Shown here in pieces: positions 1 through 9,706 of a stretch of 64,000 nucleotides of DNA. The position numbers and the translations under genes were made by a program. Numbering within the stretch: the first letter of the stretch is position 1; every line of letters starts with the position of its first letter. The stretch covers positions 744,001-808,000 of the forward strand of contig OY725496.1 of assembly GCA_963281255.1 (NCBI GenBank), read 5' to 3'. Source of the DNA: Aphrocallistes beatrix (lineage: Eukaryota > Porifera > Hexactinellida > Sceptrulophora > Aphrocallistidae). The notes under the pieces are model-generated. The model did not search any database, had not been told where the DNA came from, and saw only the letters and a program-made list of their open reading frames with translations.

Positions 1-232
1 ACTCAAGTATATCTTGAATACTACAAGATCAATACTCAGAGGACCGAAGAGAGTTTTGCTTTATTTCAATTCTCACAAGGTGATAATTTGGAGACAAGAT
101 AGGTATATTGCACGAATATATGACACCAATATATCTCAGTGCAATGCTACATTCTGATCCTAGATCACGGATCTATTTTCAGAACACGATTGCATTAGTT
201 GAATACGAAGTCGTAGATTTTTGAATATTGTA
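1..232. repeat. Upstream segment shared with NHL-D copy
   Basis: This stretch matches 19478-19692 with few changes and is the upstream flank of copy A of the tandem NHL/GTPase module. In one forward frame it reads like decayed coding sequence (EYYKINTQ, EESFALFQ) broken by stops. The same reading continues the EGF-like remnant upstream of copy D, so it may be the tail of that dead gene. The segment ends at a TA where a mariner-type miniature element is inserted. Confidence 0.6.
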
Positions 233-696
233 CACTACCTGAACAAAAGTATTCGTATACCACATTATTCCTCATACAAATAGTTATAATACTGATTTAT
301 TTAACGAGTCAAGGTATTTACTTGATAAGAGATACGCTTAATTTAGCTTCAAATTCGAATTACTCACTTTTTAATCATTCAACTTGTTTACACTCCCACA
401 AGGTTAAAAATGTCCAAACTGTGCCACCTCATACCACCAGTGTCCTCATATATAATTGTGATCACTCGCGACATGTGGCATAGGAAAGCAAATGCTGAAA
501 ATCCTTAATCTTGAAGAAGAGTAATTAAGTTGAAAGCTTATAAAGTGGGTAATTTGAATGTGGAGAATTTGAATTTGAAGTCAAATTAAGTGTATTTCTC
601 ACAAATGAAATATTCTTGAAACGCTAAATAAATCATTATTATAATTATTTTGTATGGGGAATTATGAGGTGTACGAATACTTTTGTTCAGGCAGTG
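233..696. mobile_element. Tc1/mariner-type MITE with TA duplication
   Basis: The ends are inverted repeats: CACTACCTGAACAAAAGTAT on the left and its complement (ending TTTTGTTCAGGCAGTG) on the right. A TA flanks each side (231-232 and 697-698). The equivalent place upstream of NHL-D (about 19697) is an empty site with a single TA, which proves insertion. It has no coding capacity. The interior has a GTGCCAC...GTGGCA imperfect palindrome, also seen in the related elements at 6479 and 43296. Confidence 0.85.
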
Positions 697-761
697 TATA
701 ATGCAGTAGTGCTAGTAATCTGATATATCTTAAGAAACAGATTCTAGTGAATATAGTCTAG

Positions 762-768
762 TATAAAA
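762..768 (+). promoter_or_regulatory. TATA box of NHL-A
   Basis: TATAAAA inside GTATAAAAGC, 115-121 bp upstream of the NHL-A start codon. The same box and surroundings are kept upstream of copies B (5032-5038) and D (19759-19765). A pyrimidine-rich stretch ending TTATTACAG lies between the box and the ATG. It could be part of the leader or a splice acceptor. Confidence 0.65.
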
Positions 769-882
769 GCACATAATAACCATTTCTAATATTCTTATTT
801 TACACTATACTACTATCATTATTACAGACTCAGTTCATTGATACGATACACTTGAAGTTAAACATATATTTCATAGATTGTC

Positions 883-2145
883 ATGGCTAGCGCTGAGTTA
901 GTAAGTAAGGAAGATGACAGCCTGAATCAGTTCGATAGAGCTCGTAGAGAAATTCGAGATAAGTTCGCTGGAGCTCATCATTTGTTACAAGAAAGGGAAA
1001 CAGTTTTGTTAGCAGAAGTACAGGAGTTGGAAGATAAGTTTCATGGAAGAGGAATAGCTGAAGAGATTGAACAACTGTCTCTGTCCAAGGGACAGTTAGA
1101 GAATATGAAAGGCAATATAGTGAAAGAAATTCTCCAGCAAAGTATTGCTCAGATTGATGAGAAGATTTCCAAACTAAAGATTCTGCGCGAAGAAGCGATA
1201 GGAATGGGAAATGTGGATTTTGAATGGAACTTAGGATTTGAATCTAAATTGAATACACTGGGGGCAATACGTGTTAATAGCGAGAAGAAGAGTGATAAAT
1301 TGATCAGTGAATACAAGAAGAAAGGAGTTCCGTTAGCAGTATTCGGGAAGCATGATACTTGTATATCAAAAAGTCCTAGTTTATTCTGCAATCCTGTGAG
1401 TATCACTGTGGATATTGATACAAATAATTTTTACATCTGTGACTACGGAAATGCTCGTGTTCAAGTGTTCGATAGGATGTTTCAATTCCTATTTATGTTC
1501 AGTGAGAAAATGAATGGTCCAAGTGGAATCTGTATTCTCCGAGAAAATGTTTATGTCACTCAATCTATTGGTTGTGCACTTAACATATATTCTCTTCAAG
1601 GGAAGTTCTTAAGCATTGTTGGAAACAAAGGAAATGGAGAACTTGAATTTAAGGACCCTAAAGGTGTTGATGTTTCCACAGAATGGAGAAGAATTTATAT
1701 TTGTGAAGCTGGTAATAATCGTGTCCATTGTCTCAACCTAGATCTCTCATTCAATTGTTTCATTTCTGATATTTACTTTGCCATGGATGTTAAACTAACA
1801 GCTGAGGAGATTGTTGTATTGTGTGGGGGAAATCCTTGTATTAGAATCTACAATGCATCTCACCAGCTCTCAAGACAGATGATCAGCAGAGGGGAAGATA
1901 GTGCGAATCAAGTATTGGAACCGCATTGTTTCCTTCTAGATTCAGATCTCAACATTATAATGACTGATAGATACCGTCACTGTGTTTGCATATTCTCCTA
2001 CACAGGAGCACTGATCCATAAGTTTGGGAAGAAAGGAGGAGAGAAAGGAGAATTCATTGAGCCAAAAGGTGTAGCTCTGGATTTAGAAGGACGGATTGTT
2101 GTTATATCAAAAAATCCCAACCACTGTATCCAACTTTTGAGTTAG
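883..2145 (+). CDS. Coiled-coil + NHL beta-propeller protein (copy A)
   Basis: A 420-residue protein. Residues about 15-145 are charged and helical with heptad-like leucines (LLAEVQELEDKF, EEIEQLSLSKGQLENM) and predict a coiled coil. From about residue 150 to the end come about six NHL repeats, with typical phrases such as GITVDIDT...NFYICDYGNARVQVFD, ending in CIQL. This is the back half of the TRIM-NHL architecture without RING or B-boxes, so no ligase activity is implied. NHL propellers bind protein or RNA partners; the partner here is unknown. No signal peptide or membrane segment is seen. The start is supported by identical N-termini (MASAELVSKEDD) in copies B and D and by a TATA box 115-121 bp upstream. 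Compared with its sisters, a 2-bp loss at the 3' end turns ...QLF into ...QLLS, and the first repeat has NPVSIT where others have NPEGIT. It is probably functional; expression is unproven. Confidence 0.85.
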   Translation: MASAELVSKEDDSLNQFDRARREIRDKFAGAHHLLQERETVLLAEVQELEDKFHGRGIAEEIEQLSLSKGQLENMKGNIVKEILQQSIAQIDEKISKLKILREEAIGMGNVDFEWNLGFESKLNTLGAIRVNSEKKSDKLISEYKKKGVPLAVFGKHDTCISKSPSLFCNPVSITVDIDTNNFYICDYGNARVQVFDRMFQFLFMFSEKMNGPSGICILRENVYVTQSIGCALNIYSLQGKFLSIVGNKGNGELEFKDPKGVDVSTEWRRIYICEAGNNRVHCLNLDLSFNCFISDIYFAMDVKLTAEEIVVLCGGNPCIRIYNASHQLSRQMISRGEDSANQVLEPHCFLLDSDLNIIMTDRYRHCVCIFSYTGALIHKFGKKGGEKGEFIEPKGVALDLEGRIVVISKNPNHCIQLLS

Positions 2146-2443
2146 GATAGAATTGATTGAACATTTAGTTTGGTATATCATGGCTGCATTTTAGTTGATT
2201 CTTGGTAGCTTTAGAATATGATATTTATTTCTATTTTTAGCATTTAAATTGTCGTAAAAAACAGCGATCCATAGCACATGCTATTAGTGCTGCTCGAATA
2301 GCGAACAAAAACTACAGTGTTTAATGCATTCCAGCTCGATCTGCGTGCCAAAATTGAGTTTATTAACGAAATTTCTAATTAAATCTCGTTCTTTAGTAAG
2401 TTCTTTAGGTCGTTTCAAATGAATTTACATTTTATATCTTGAA
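2146..2443. repeat. Shared 3' flank of the NHL module
   Basis: This non-coding flank is conserved after all four NHL copies (also 6391-7190, 14195-14515 and 21133-21430). It carries the small palindrome AGCACATGCTATTAGTGCT. No separate gene is visible. The block shows that the duplication unit extends past the NHL stop codon towards the GTPase remnant. Confidence 0.6.
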
Positions 2444-2451
2444 GTCATTTA

Positions 2452-3028
2452 GAGGTGCATGCATTAGTGCGAATTTCTAGAGTTGGCATTAGTTCTACTC
2501 GATTTATGGAGAGTTGGCATTAGTTCTACTGAGTTTTAGAGAGTTGGCATTAGTTCTACTCGATTTATGGAGAGTTGTCATTAGTTCTACTCTACTTTTG
2601 AGAGGGTTGTCATTAGTTCTACTCGAATTTTGGGAGAGTTGGCATTAGTTCTAAATAATCATTTCTTGATTTTTACTCATTGTTATGCTTCCAAACCTCA
2701 CAAAATTAAAATGCCACTTTCACGGTCAATTTGACACTGTTTCAAACTTAAAATGCCTACTTTCACTTTCTGCGATTATTTTCTCCGCAACCATATTTCC
2801 GTTAAAGAATATCTACTCTCTATAAAAAAGAGTAAAACTAATGCCAACTCTCTCAAAAGTAGAGTAGAACTAATGCCAACTCTCTAAAAAATCGAGTAGA
2901 ACTAATGCCAACTCTCTAAAACTCAGTAGAACTAGTGACAACTCTCCATAAATCGAGTAGAACTAATGCCAACTCCCCAAATTCGCACTAATGCCAACTC
3001 TCCAAATTCGCACTAATGCAGCGCCCCC
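2452..3028. mobile_element. hAT-like foldback element with tandem-repeat arms
   Basis: A perfect 8-bp duplication GTCATTTA flanks it (2444-2451 and 3029-3036). The empty site is intact in copy B at about 7190. The ends are inverted repeats sharing TGCATTAGTGCGAATTT. Each arm then consists of about five tandem copies of a unit of about 30 bp containing GTTGGCATTAGTTCTACTCG, in inverted orientation in the other arm. A unique middle (about 2660-2850) separates the arms. An 8-bp duplication fits the hAT superfamily. No transposase is present. Confidence 0.8.
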
Positions 3029-3533
3029 GTCATTTATCACATACATGCCCACTTGAACCATGATAAAACCAGGGACGCGGCGTTGAAATTCGTAGATATT
3101 GCAGGACGCGATATAAAAATTATACGTATTACATGCAATGGGGCATAACGGAGAAATATCATGTTAAAAAAGACATTTTTGCGAATTCGCTCAATAAAAG
3201 TGAAAAAAGTGGGACGTCAAGCCAAAAACGGGAATGACTCGATGGACCAATCCTCATCCCGAATCTACGTTAATTAAGTGTGCGACACATAATTATTGGG
3301 GTGAGGCAATGGCCATGTACCGCACTCTCGATCTGCCTCTGTTCTTGTATTACTAGTCATTTTTGGTATTTGCCATTGTTTTGCCATTACCATAGATCCT
3401 AAGTTTGAGTGAGTCCAATGCAGGTCACCTAGTCACTAGGTACACCATAGCGACCAAGTTTATGATTCTGGGAACTCCCAGGTTTGGTATTAGTAGTACT
3501 TGAAATATGTCTGGCTAGACTATGGAAAAATTA

Positions 3534-3691
3534 CAGTTGAAACCGGTTTTCCTTACTATTTCTTTACAGGTTCAAACAGTAAGAAAAAAACGATGGAAAT
3601 TAATATAGATTTGGAATTTTTTACATTATTAAGATTCTGAGATAGTAAGAAAAAACCGATAAGGAAAAATAAACCGGAGTGAGAAAAAAAC
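3534..3691. mobile_element. Short mariner-like MITE, right end lost
   Basis: It begins CAGTTGAAACCGGTTTTCC after a TA and matches the complete 167-bp copy at 21925-22091. The right terminus (ACGGTTTTGACTG) is missing, and the sequence rejoins the flank at CTCAGATCTACATC. The equivalent position in copies B and C is empty. Confidence 0.65.
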
Positions 3692-3752
3692 TCAGATCTA
3701 CATCTAGATTGTTGTGCTATTATTTTGAACTCTAATTCAAATATCTACAAAA

Positions 3753-4129
3753 ATGGAGAATATTAAAATGGTAGTAATTGGGGATGGAACTGCAGGGAAG
3801 TCTTGCCTACTAATCTCATATACAACCAATGCTTTTCCTGATGACTGTGTCCCTACAGTGTACTACTCTGCTAATATTATGTTCCATGGGAAACCAACAA
3901 ATTGACTTTCTTTGATACAGCTGGGCAGGAAGACTATGATCGTTTAAGCCTCTCTCCTACCCACAAACTGACGTGTTCCTCATCTGATATGACGTATCTC
4001 GAAAAATCAGTTTTGAGAATATTATCAGCAAATGGATACCAGAGATAGTTATCACTGCCCCAAAACGCCTTTTCTGATCGTAGGCCTCAAGAGCGATTTA
4101 CGTACTGGACAAAACTATCAAGCAAACAG
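3753..4129 (+). pseudogene. Rac/Rho-type GTPase pseudogene, copy A (first exon)
   Basis: Reading across frames gives the small-GTPase order: P-loop [11 protein letters not shown], the [10 protein letters not shown]3 motif, the Rho-family SFENI..KW and [15 protein letters not shown]. At least three small indels break the frame, and the region between YTTNAFP and DTAGQ has lost bases. The 3' edge reads AAACAG|GTATGTTT, a good splice donor that is also kept in copies B, C and D. Active Rac/Rho proteins switch actin-regulating pathways at the membrane; this copy cannot make one. It lies about 1.6 kb downstream of NHL-A as part of the duplicated module. Confidence 0.75.
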
Positions 4130-4145
4130 GTATGTTTCAATATAC

Positions 4146-4511
4146 AGTAGTACCTCGTTAGTACTAACACGGATAATACGAAGAGATATTTTATCCCTAC
4201 GGAGGAAAATTCATGTTAATAACTTCAGTTAATATGAAAGGGAGGCTTGGGGAGCTGCATTTCTCTGAATTGTCAATTTGTCGTTTGTCCTAATTATCAA
4301 GGTGTCGTATACACTGTTAGCTAATAGAAATTCGCAAAATAATCTGAAATTTGATTTGGACAAATGCAGAACTTACAAAATGAAACCCACCAATTATCAA
4401 ATTTTCGTCCCATGGAATATTCGACTTCAGAAATTTTGCGCTTTTGTATGATTATTCATATTTCATTAAGGCCAATGAATTTATCGGAAAATCGATTGAA
4501 AGAGGTGAGTG
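4146..4511. repeat. Truncated pogo-like element and junction of unit A to unit B
   Basis: It starts with the CCTCGTTAGTACTAACACGG end also seen at 8606, 16117 and about 22903, but lacks the far inverted end. After about 4360 it moves into sequence resembling 24420-24475 (ATCGATTGAAAGAGGTGAG), then directly into the mariner MITE of unit B. The tandem-duplication breakpoint probably lies here. No gene is seen. Confidence 0.45.
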
Positions 4512-4966
4512 CACCTAAGTATTCGTATACCACATTATTCCTCATACAAATAGTTATAATACTGATTTATTTAACGAGTCAAGGTATTTATTTGATAAGA
4601 GATACGCTTAATTTAGCTTCAAATTCGAATTACTCACTTTTTAATCATTCAACTTGTTTACACTCCCACAAGGTTAAAAATGTCCAAACTGTGCCACCTC
4701 ATACCACCAGTGCCCTCATATACAATTGTGATCACTCGCGACATGTGGCATAGGAAAGCAAATGCTGAAAATCCTTAATCTTGAAGAAGAGTAATTAAGT
4801 TGAAAGTTTGTGAAGTGGGTAATTTGAATGTGGAGAATTCGAATTTGAAGTCAAATTAAGTGTATCTCTCACAAATGAAATATTCTTGAAACGCTAAATA
4901 AATCATTATTATAATTATTTTGTATGGGGAATTATGAGGTGTACGAATACTTTTGTTCAGGCAGTG
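4512..4966. mobile_element. Tc1/mariner-type MITE, copy in unit B
   Basis: This is a near-identical copy of the element at 233-696, with the right end TTTTGTTCAGGCAGTG followed by TA. The left terminus is shortened: it runs CACCTAAGTATTCG instead of the full repeat. That suggests the duplication breakpoint or a small deletion fell in the left end. Confidence 0.7.
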
Positions 4967-5031
4967 TATAATGCAGTAGTGCTAGTAATCTGATATATCT
5001 TAAGAAACAGATTCTAGTGAATATAGTCTAG

Positions 5032-5038
5032 TATAAAA
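5032..5038 (+). promoter_or_regulatory. TATA box of NHL-B
   Basis: TATAAAA, 115-121 bp upstream of the copy B start codon, in the same context as copy A. The promoter looks intact although the reading frame downstream is broken. Confidence 0.55.
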
Positions 5039-5152
5039 GCACATAATAACCATTTCTAATATTCTTATTTTACACTATACTACTATCATTATTACAGACT
5101 CAGTTCATTGATACGATACACTTGAAGTTAAACATATATTTCATAGATTGTC

Positions 5153-6390
5153 ATGGCTAGCGCTGAGTTAGTAAGTAAGGAAGATGACAGCCTGAATCAG
5201 TTCGATAGAGCTCGTAAAGAAATTCGACATAAGTTCGCTAGAGCTCATCATTTGTTACAAGAAAGGGAAACAGTTTTGTTAGCAGAAGTACAGGAGTTGG
5301 AAGATAAGTTTCATGGAAGAGGAATAGCTGAAGAGATTGAACAACTGTCTCTGTCCAAGGGACAGTTAGAGAATATGAAAGGCAATATAGTGAAAGAAAT
5401 TCTCCAACAAAGTATTGCTCAGATTGATGAGAAGATTTCCAAACTAAAGATTCTGCGCGAAGAAGCAAAAGGAATGGGGAATGTGGATTTTGAATGTAAT
5501 TTAGAATTGGAATCTAAATTGAATACACTTGGGGCAATACGTGTTAATAGCGGGAAGAAGAGTAATAGGTTGATCAGTGAATACAAGAAGAAAGGAGTTC
5601 CGTTAGCAGTATTCGGGAAGCATGATACTTATATATCAAAAAGTCCTAGTTTATTCTGCAATCCTGAGGGTATCACTGTGGATATTGATACAAATAATTT
5701 TTACATCTGTGACTACGGAAATGCACGTGTACAAGTGTTCGATAGGATGTTTCAATTCCTATTTATGTTCAGTGAGAAAATGAATGGTCCATGTGGAATC
5801 TGTATTCTCCGAGAAAATGTTTATGTCACTCAGTCTATTGGTTGTGCACTTAACATCTATTCTCTTCAAGGGAAGTTATTAAGCACTGTTGGAAACAAAG
5901 GAAATGGAGAACTTGAATTCAAGGTTCCTAAAGGTGTTGATGTTTCCTTTGTGAATCTGGTAATAATCATGTCCAGTGTCTCAACTTAGATCTCTCTTTC
6001 AATTGTTTCATTTCTGATATTAACTTTGCCATGGATGTTAAAGTGACAGCTGAGGAGATTGTTGCATTATGCTTTGAAAATCCTTGTATTAGAATCTACA
6101 ATGCATCTCACCAGCTCTCAAGACAGATGATCAGTAGAGGAGAAGATAGTGCGAATCAAGTATTGGAACCGCATTGTTTCGTTCTAGATTCAGATCTCAA
6201 CATTATATTGAATGATATATCCCGTCATTGTGTTTGCATATTCTCCTACACAGGAGCACTGATCCACAAGTTTGGGAAGAAAGGAGAAGAGATAGGGGAA
6301 TTCATTGATCCAACTGGTGTAACTCTAGATTCAGAAAAACGGATTGTTGTTATATCAAAAAATCCCAACCACTGTATCCAACTTTTCTGA
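5153..6390 (+). pseudogene. Coiled-coil + NHL protein, copy B, frameshifted
   Basis: It is collinear with copies A and D. The first 269 residues keep the coiled coil and the first NHL repeats. After ...PKGVDVS, 22 bp present in the sisters (coding for the segment around TEWRRIYI) are missing near 5951, so the frame ends at 5989. The remaining repeats continue in another frame, readable from about 6031 (MDVKVTAEEIVALC) to the stop at 6390 (CIQLF). The promoter and start codon are intact, so a 278-residue truncated product with the coiled coil and part of the propeller is possible. A propeller missing blades is unlikely to fold. An assembly error is less likely, because substitutions are also found throughout. 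Confidence 0.8.
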
Positions 6391-6478
6391 GTTAGGATAG
6401 AATTGATTGAACATTTAGTTTAGTATATCATGGACTACATTTTAGTTGATTCTTGGTAGCTTTAGAATATTCTATATA

Positions 6479-6958
6479 CCCTAACCGGACAAAAGTATTT
6501 GAAATTCTTACAATTTTCCATCATAACTAGTTATAAAGTGGATCTATTCGTGGAGAGATATGTAATCAAACTGTAACAGATACTGTAATTTCGATTTCAA
6601 ATTCATATTCTACACATACGAATTACTCAGGTTTGAAGCCTTCTATTAATATATTCATTCATAAGTTGAATTATTATCAATCTATGTAACTTTGTGCCAC
6701 TTTTCACTCCCATTACCATTAGACATGATGACGAGTAGTGGCACAAAGTGGCATAGTTTGATGAATCTTAACCTTGGAAGTGAATTAATCAATATAAGGC
6801 ATCTAACCTGAGTAATTCGAATGTGTAGAATATTAATTTTAAATCGAAATTATAATATCTATAACAGTTTGATTACATTTCACTCATGAATAGATCCACT
6901 TTATCACTAATTATGATGGAAGATAGTAAGGATTTCAAATACTTATGTCTGGTTAGAG
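6479..6958. mobile_element. Tc1/mariner-type MITE with TA duplication
   Basis: 480 bp. Inverted ends CCCTAACCGGACAAAAGTAT and, on the other side, the complement of CTCTAACCAGACATAAGTAT, with TA at 6477-6478 and 6959-6960. The matching position after copy C (about 14280) reads TATATATTTATTTC with no insert. It belongs to the same family as 233-696 and 43296-43774 but to a different subfamily. The interior keeps the GTGCCAC...GTGGCAC palindrome. Confidence 0.85.
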
Positions 6959-7752
6959 TATTTATTTCTATTTTTAGGATTTAAATTTTTGTAAAAAACA
7001 TAGCGATCCAAAGCACATGCTATTAGTGCTGCTCGAAAAGCGAACAAAAACTACAGTGTCTAATGCATTCCAGCTCGATCTGAGTGCCAAAATTGAGTTT
7101 ATTAACGAAATTTCTAATTGAATCTCGTTCTTTAGTAAGTTCTTTAAGTCGTTTCAAATGAATTTCCATTTTATATCTTGAGGTCATTTATGATAATACA
7201 TGCCCACTTGAACCATGATAAAACCAGGGATGCGGAGTTGAAATTTGTAGATATTGCAGGACGCGATAGAAAAATTATATTACATGGAATGGGGCATAAC
7301 GGAGAAATATCTTGTTAAATGAGACATTTTTGCGAATTCACTCAATAAAAATGAAAAAAAAGGGACGTCAAGTCAAAAACGGAATGACTCGATGGACCAA
7401 TCCTCATCCCGAATCTACGTTAATTAAGTGTGCGCCATATAATTATTGGGGTGAGGCATTGTCCATGTACCGCACTCTCGCTCTGCCTCTGTTCTTGTAT
7501 TACAGTCATTTTGGTATTTGTCATTGTTTTGCTAATACCATAGATCCCAAGTTTGAGTGAATCCAATGTAGGTCACCTAGTCACTAGGTACACCATTGCC
7601 ACCAAGTTTATGATTCTGGGAACTCTCAGGTTTGGTATTAGTAGTACTTGAAATGTGTCTGGATACACATCAAAGAAAAATTACAGTGAAATCAGATCTA
7701 GATCTAGATTGTTGTGCTATTATTTTGAACTCTAATTCAAATATCTACAAAA

Positions 7753-8128
7753 ATGGAGAATATGAAAATGGTATAATTGGGGATGGAACTGCAGGGAAGT
7801 CTTGCCTACTAATCGCATATACAACCAATGCTTTCCTGGTGACTGTGTCCCTACAGTGTACTACTCTGCTAATATTAGGTTCCATGGGAAACCAACAAAT
7901 TGACTTTCTTTGATACAGCTGGGCAAGAAGACTATGATCGTTTAAGCCTCTCTCCTACCCACAAACTGACGTGTTCTTCATCTGCTATGACGTATCTCGA
8001 GAAAGCAGTTTTGAGAATATTATCAGCAAATGGGTAACAGAGATATTTCATCACTGCCCCAAAACGCCTTTTCTGATCGTAGGCCTCAAGAGCGATTTAC
8101 GTACAGGACAAAACTATCAAGCAGACAG
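7753..8128 (+). pseudogene. Rac/Rho-type GTPase pseudogene, copy B (first exon)
   Basis: It keeps the P-loop region [20 protein letters not shown] and [17 protein letters not shown] in separate frames. A 1-base loss near GTATAATTGG shifts the start, and at least two further indels follow. It ends at GCAGACAG|GTATGTTT, the conserved splice donor. A remnant of the next exon is at 9702-9757. The apparent intron between is entirely made of mobile elements. It cannot encode a GTPase. Confidence 0.75.
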
Positions 8129-8151
8129 GTATGTTTCAATATACAGTAGTA

Positions 8152-8603
8152 CAGTGGAAACCGGTTATAAGAACATCGTTGGGAGTTGAAAAAAATGTTC
8201 TTATAACCGACATGTTCTTATAACAGTATTTCGGTTATAAGAACATATTTTGTTCCTTTTATCGTTTATAAGAACATCTATTGTCGGTTGTGAGAACATA
8301 TTTTGTTCTTTTTATCGGCTATAAGAAGATTGGTCCATACCCTAATAAATAGTAGTAAGCTCGAAAAAGTAAGCGAGGTAGAAGATTATATTACAAAATT
8401 GGTTGTGTATGAATGAAAAAATGAGAACTTGACTACTAATAGTTCTAGAAATTAAGGATAGAATGTTCTTATAACCGATATTAGATGTTCTTATAACCGG
8501 TTCTGTTTAAATAGTATTGGATAGAAAAGAATCCGTTCCAAATAAATGGTTCTTATAACCGATATGTTCTTATAACCGGTGTTCTTATAACCGATATCCA
8601 CTG
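8152..8603. mobile_element. Tc1/mariner-type element, GGTTATAAGAACA repeats
   Basis: Ends CAGTGGAAACCGGTTATAAG and the complement of CAGTGGATATCGGTTATAAG, flanked by TA at 8150-8151 and 8604-8605. The same place in copy A (about 4150) is an empty CAGTAGTACCTCG. The interior carries many direct and inverted copies of GGTTATAAGAACAT. It sits 23 bp inside the intron of GTPase copy B. Confidence 0.85.
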
Positions 8604-8605
8604 TA

Positions 8606-8935
8606 CCTCGTTAATACGAACACGGATAATGCGAAGAGGTATTTTATTCCCTACAGAGGAATATCTGCATGTTAATCACTTCAGTTAATATATGAAAGGG
8701 AGGCTAGGGGAGCTGCATTTCCCGAATTGTCAATTTGTCATTTGTCCTAATTATCAAAGTGTCGTTTACACTGTTAGCTAATATAAATTCGCAAAATAAT
8801 CTGAAAATTGATTTGGACAGATGCAGAACTTACAAAATTTGATGCGAAAATCGGACAAATGCATGCACTCCAATATTAATTCCAGATAATACGAACGAAT
8901 TTCAACCATCCCCTGGTGTTCGTATTAACGACAGG
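8606..8935. mobile_element. Pogo/Tigger-like MITE in the GTPase intron
   Basis: Inverted ends: CCTCGTTAATACGAACACGG on the left and the complement of CCTGTCGTTAATACGAACAC on the right. The duplicated copies are at 16117-16460 and about 22903-23250, and a truncated copy is at 4146. Such ends are typical of pogo-like Tc1/mariner elements, but no separate TA duplication can be shown because other elements abut it. Confidence 0.55.
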
Positions 8936-9230
8936 CTTCTCAACTCTCACGATCTCCTCGTGTCACGCGATTTCGTAAAAATGTCACGATTTCGTCATGT
9001 GTCACAAGATTCGTGAAAATTCATGATCTCCACAGACCCCCAAATCCCATGATTTGTCACAAATCTCACGAATTACGAACTCTCTCAGTTTGAGAGTCTT
9101 GCTTGTGTCTTACAAGAACGATTTATATAATGTCCTACGATAGAATTGTGAGGTTCGTTTAGTCTCATGACTGGTTCGTGAGATTTACGAAATCTCATGA
9201 TTAGGACCCCTCGCAGGTTGAGAGTCCTGT
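8931..9230. repeat. Inverted-repeat-bounded segment rich in TCACGA
   Basis: It is bounded by ACAGGCTTCTCAACTCTCAC and the complement of ACAGGACTCTCAACCTGCGA, and filled with variants of TCTCACGA and TTCGTGAGA. Copies occur in the introns of C (about 16456-16730) and D (about 23246-23540), and a weak relative at about 41540-41700. It is probably a miniature transposon of unassigned type. Confidence 0.45.
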
Positions 9231-9332
9231 AACGAGATTCTACTGAAATACATTTACACCTTTAGTGAGATTATTTTCTCGTTTATTATCTCAGGGTTGG
9301 CAGGATCTGTCTATGTGGTAGAAATCATGGTG

Positions 9333-9539
9333 CATGCATGCCAATCATCCTGCTTTTAAAGGACATTCCGCTTTTCCACTCTTCTATTGAGATAATTTTG
9401 ACGAATGTCCCATTTTACATGAAATCTCCCCATTACGTCCCTCTTTTTTGGATTCCGTGTATAATACTTTTCTATTGCATCCCGCCATGTCCCGCGAAAT
9501 TCAACCCCGCATTTACCATGGCTCAGGTTGGCATGTATG
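9333..9539. mobile_element. MITE-like repeat with CATGCATGCCAA ends
   Basis: The ends CATGCATGCCAA and TTGGCATGTATG are inverted. The same consensus (ACATGCC, GGGACG, GCGTTGAA, ATGGGG) recurs in inverted orientation at about 7198-7400, 14520-14626 and 15155-15350, and in other copies at about 16830-17037, 23650-23870, 24284-24400 and 35507-35692. No target duplication is recognised here. Short open frames in these copies (for example 7312-7560 and 15273-15515) come from this repeat plus its flank and are not treated as genes. Confidence 0.5.
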
Positions 9540-9552
9540 ATAGTTATAGATA

Positions 9553-9706
9553 CCGTCCTGTCAAAAACCAACCGTAGAATCTTATGATGGATCATAGATC
9601 CACTAAAATAGTATAGGATACACACTAAATGTAGTGTGAATCTTATACTATTATAGTGGATCTATGATCCATCATAAGATTCTACAGTTGGTTTTGGACA
9701 GGACGG
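9553..9706. repeat. 154-bp near-perfect palindrome at the exon-2 border
   Basis: The left arm, from CCGTCCTGTCAAAAACCAAC, is matched by the complement on the right, ending GTTGGTTTTGGACAGGACGG, with a very short loop near ACTAAATGTAGTGTG. The homologue at 17046-17199 has the same length, and a half copy is at 23873-23945. It abuts or overlaps the first bases of the second GTPase exon remnant. Confidence 0.75.

Noticed and set aside
1149-1406. Minus-strand frame opposite NHL-A, also found opposite NHL-D (20139-20396)
   Set aside because: Shadow of the NHL coding strand; conservation is explained by the plus-strand gene.
4364-4753. 129-codon forward frame
   Set aside because: Most of it lies inside the mariner MITE and its flank; no family and no promoter.
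7312-7560. 82-codon frame conserved as an 80-codon frame at 15273-15515
   Set aside because: It is part of the duplicated module and of a dispersed repeat; copy D has a stop in it and copy A has indels, so the similarity reflects duplication, not constraint.
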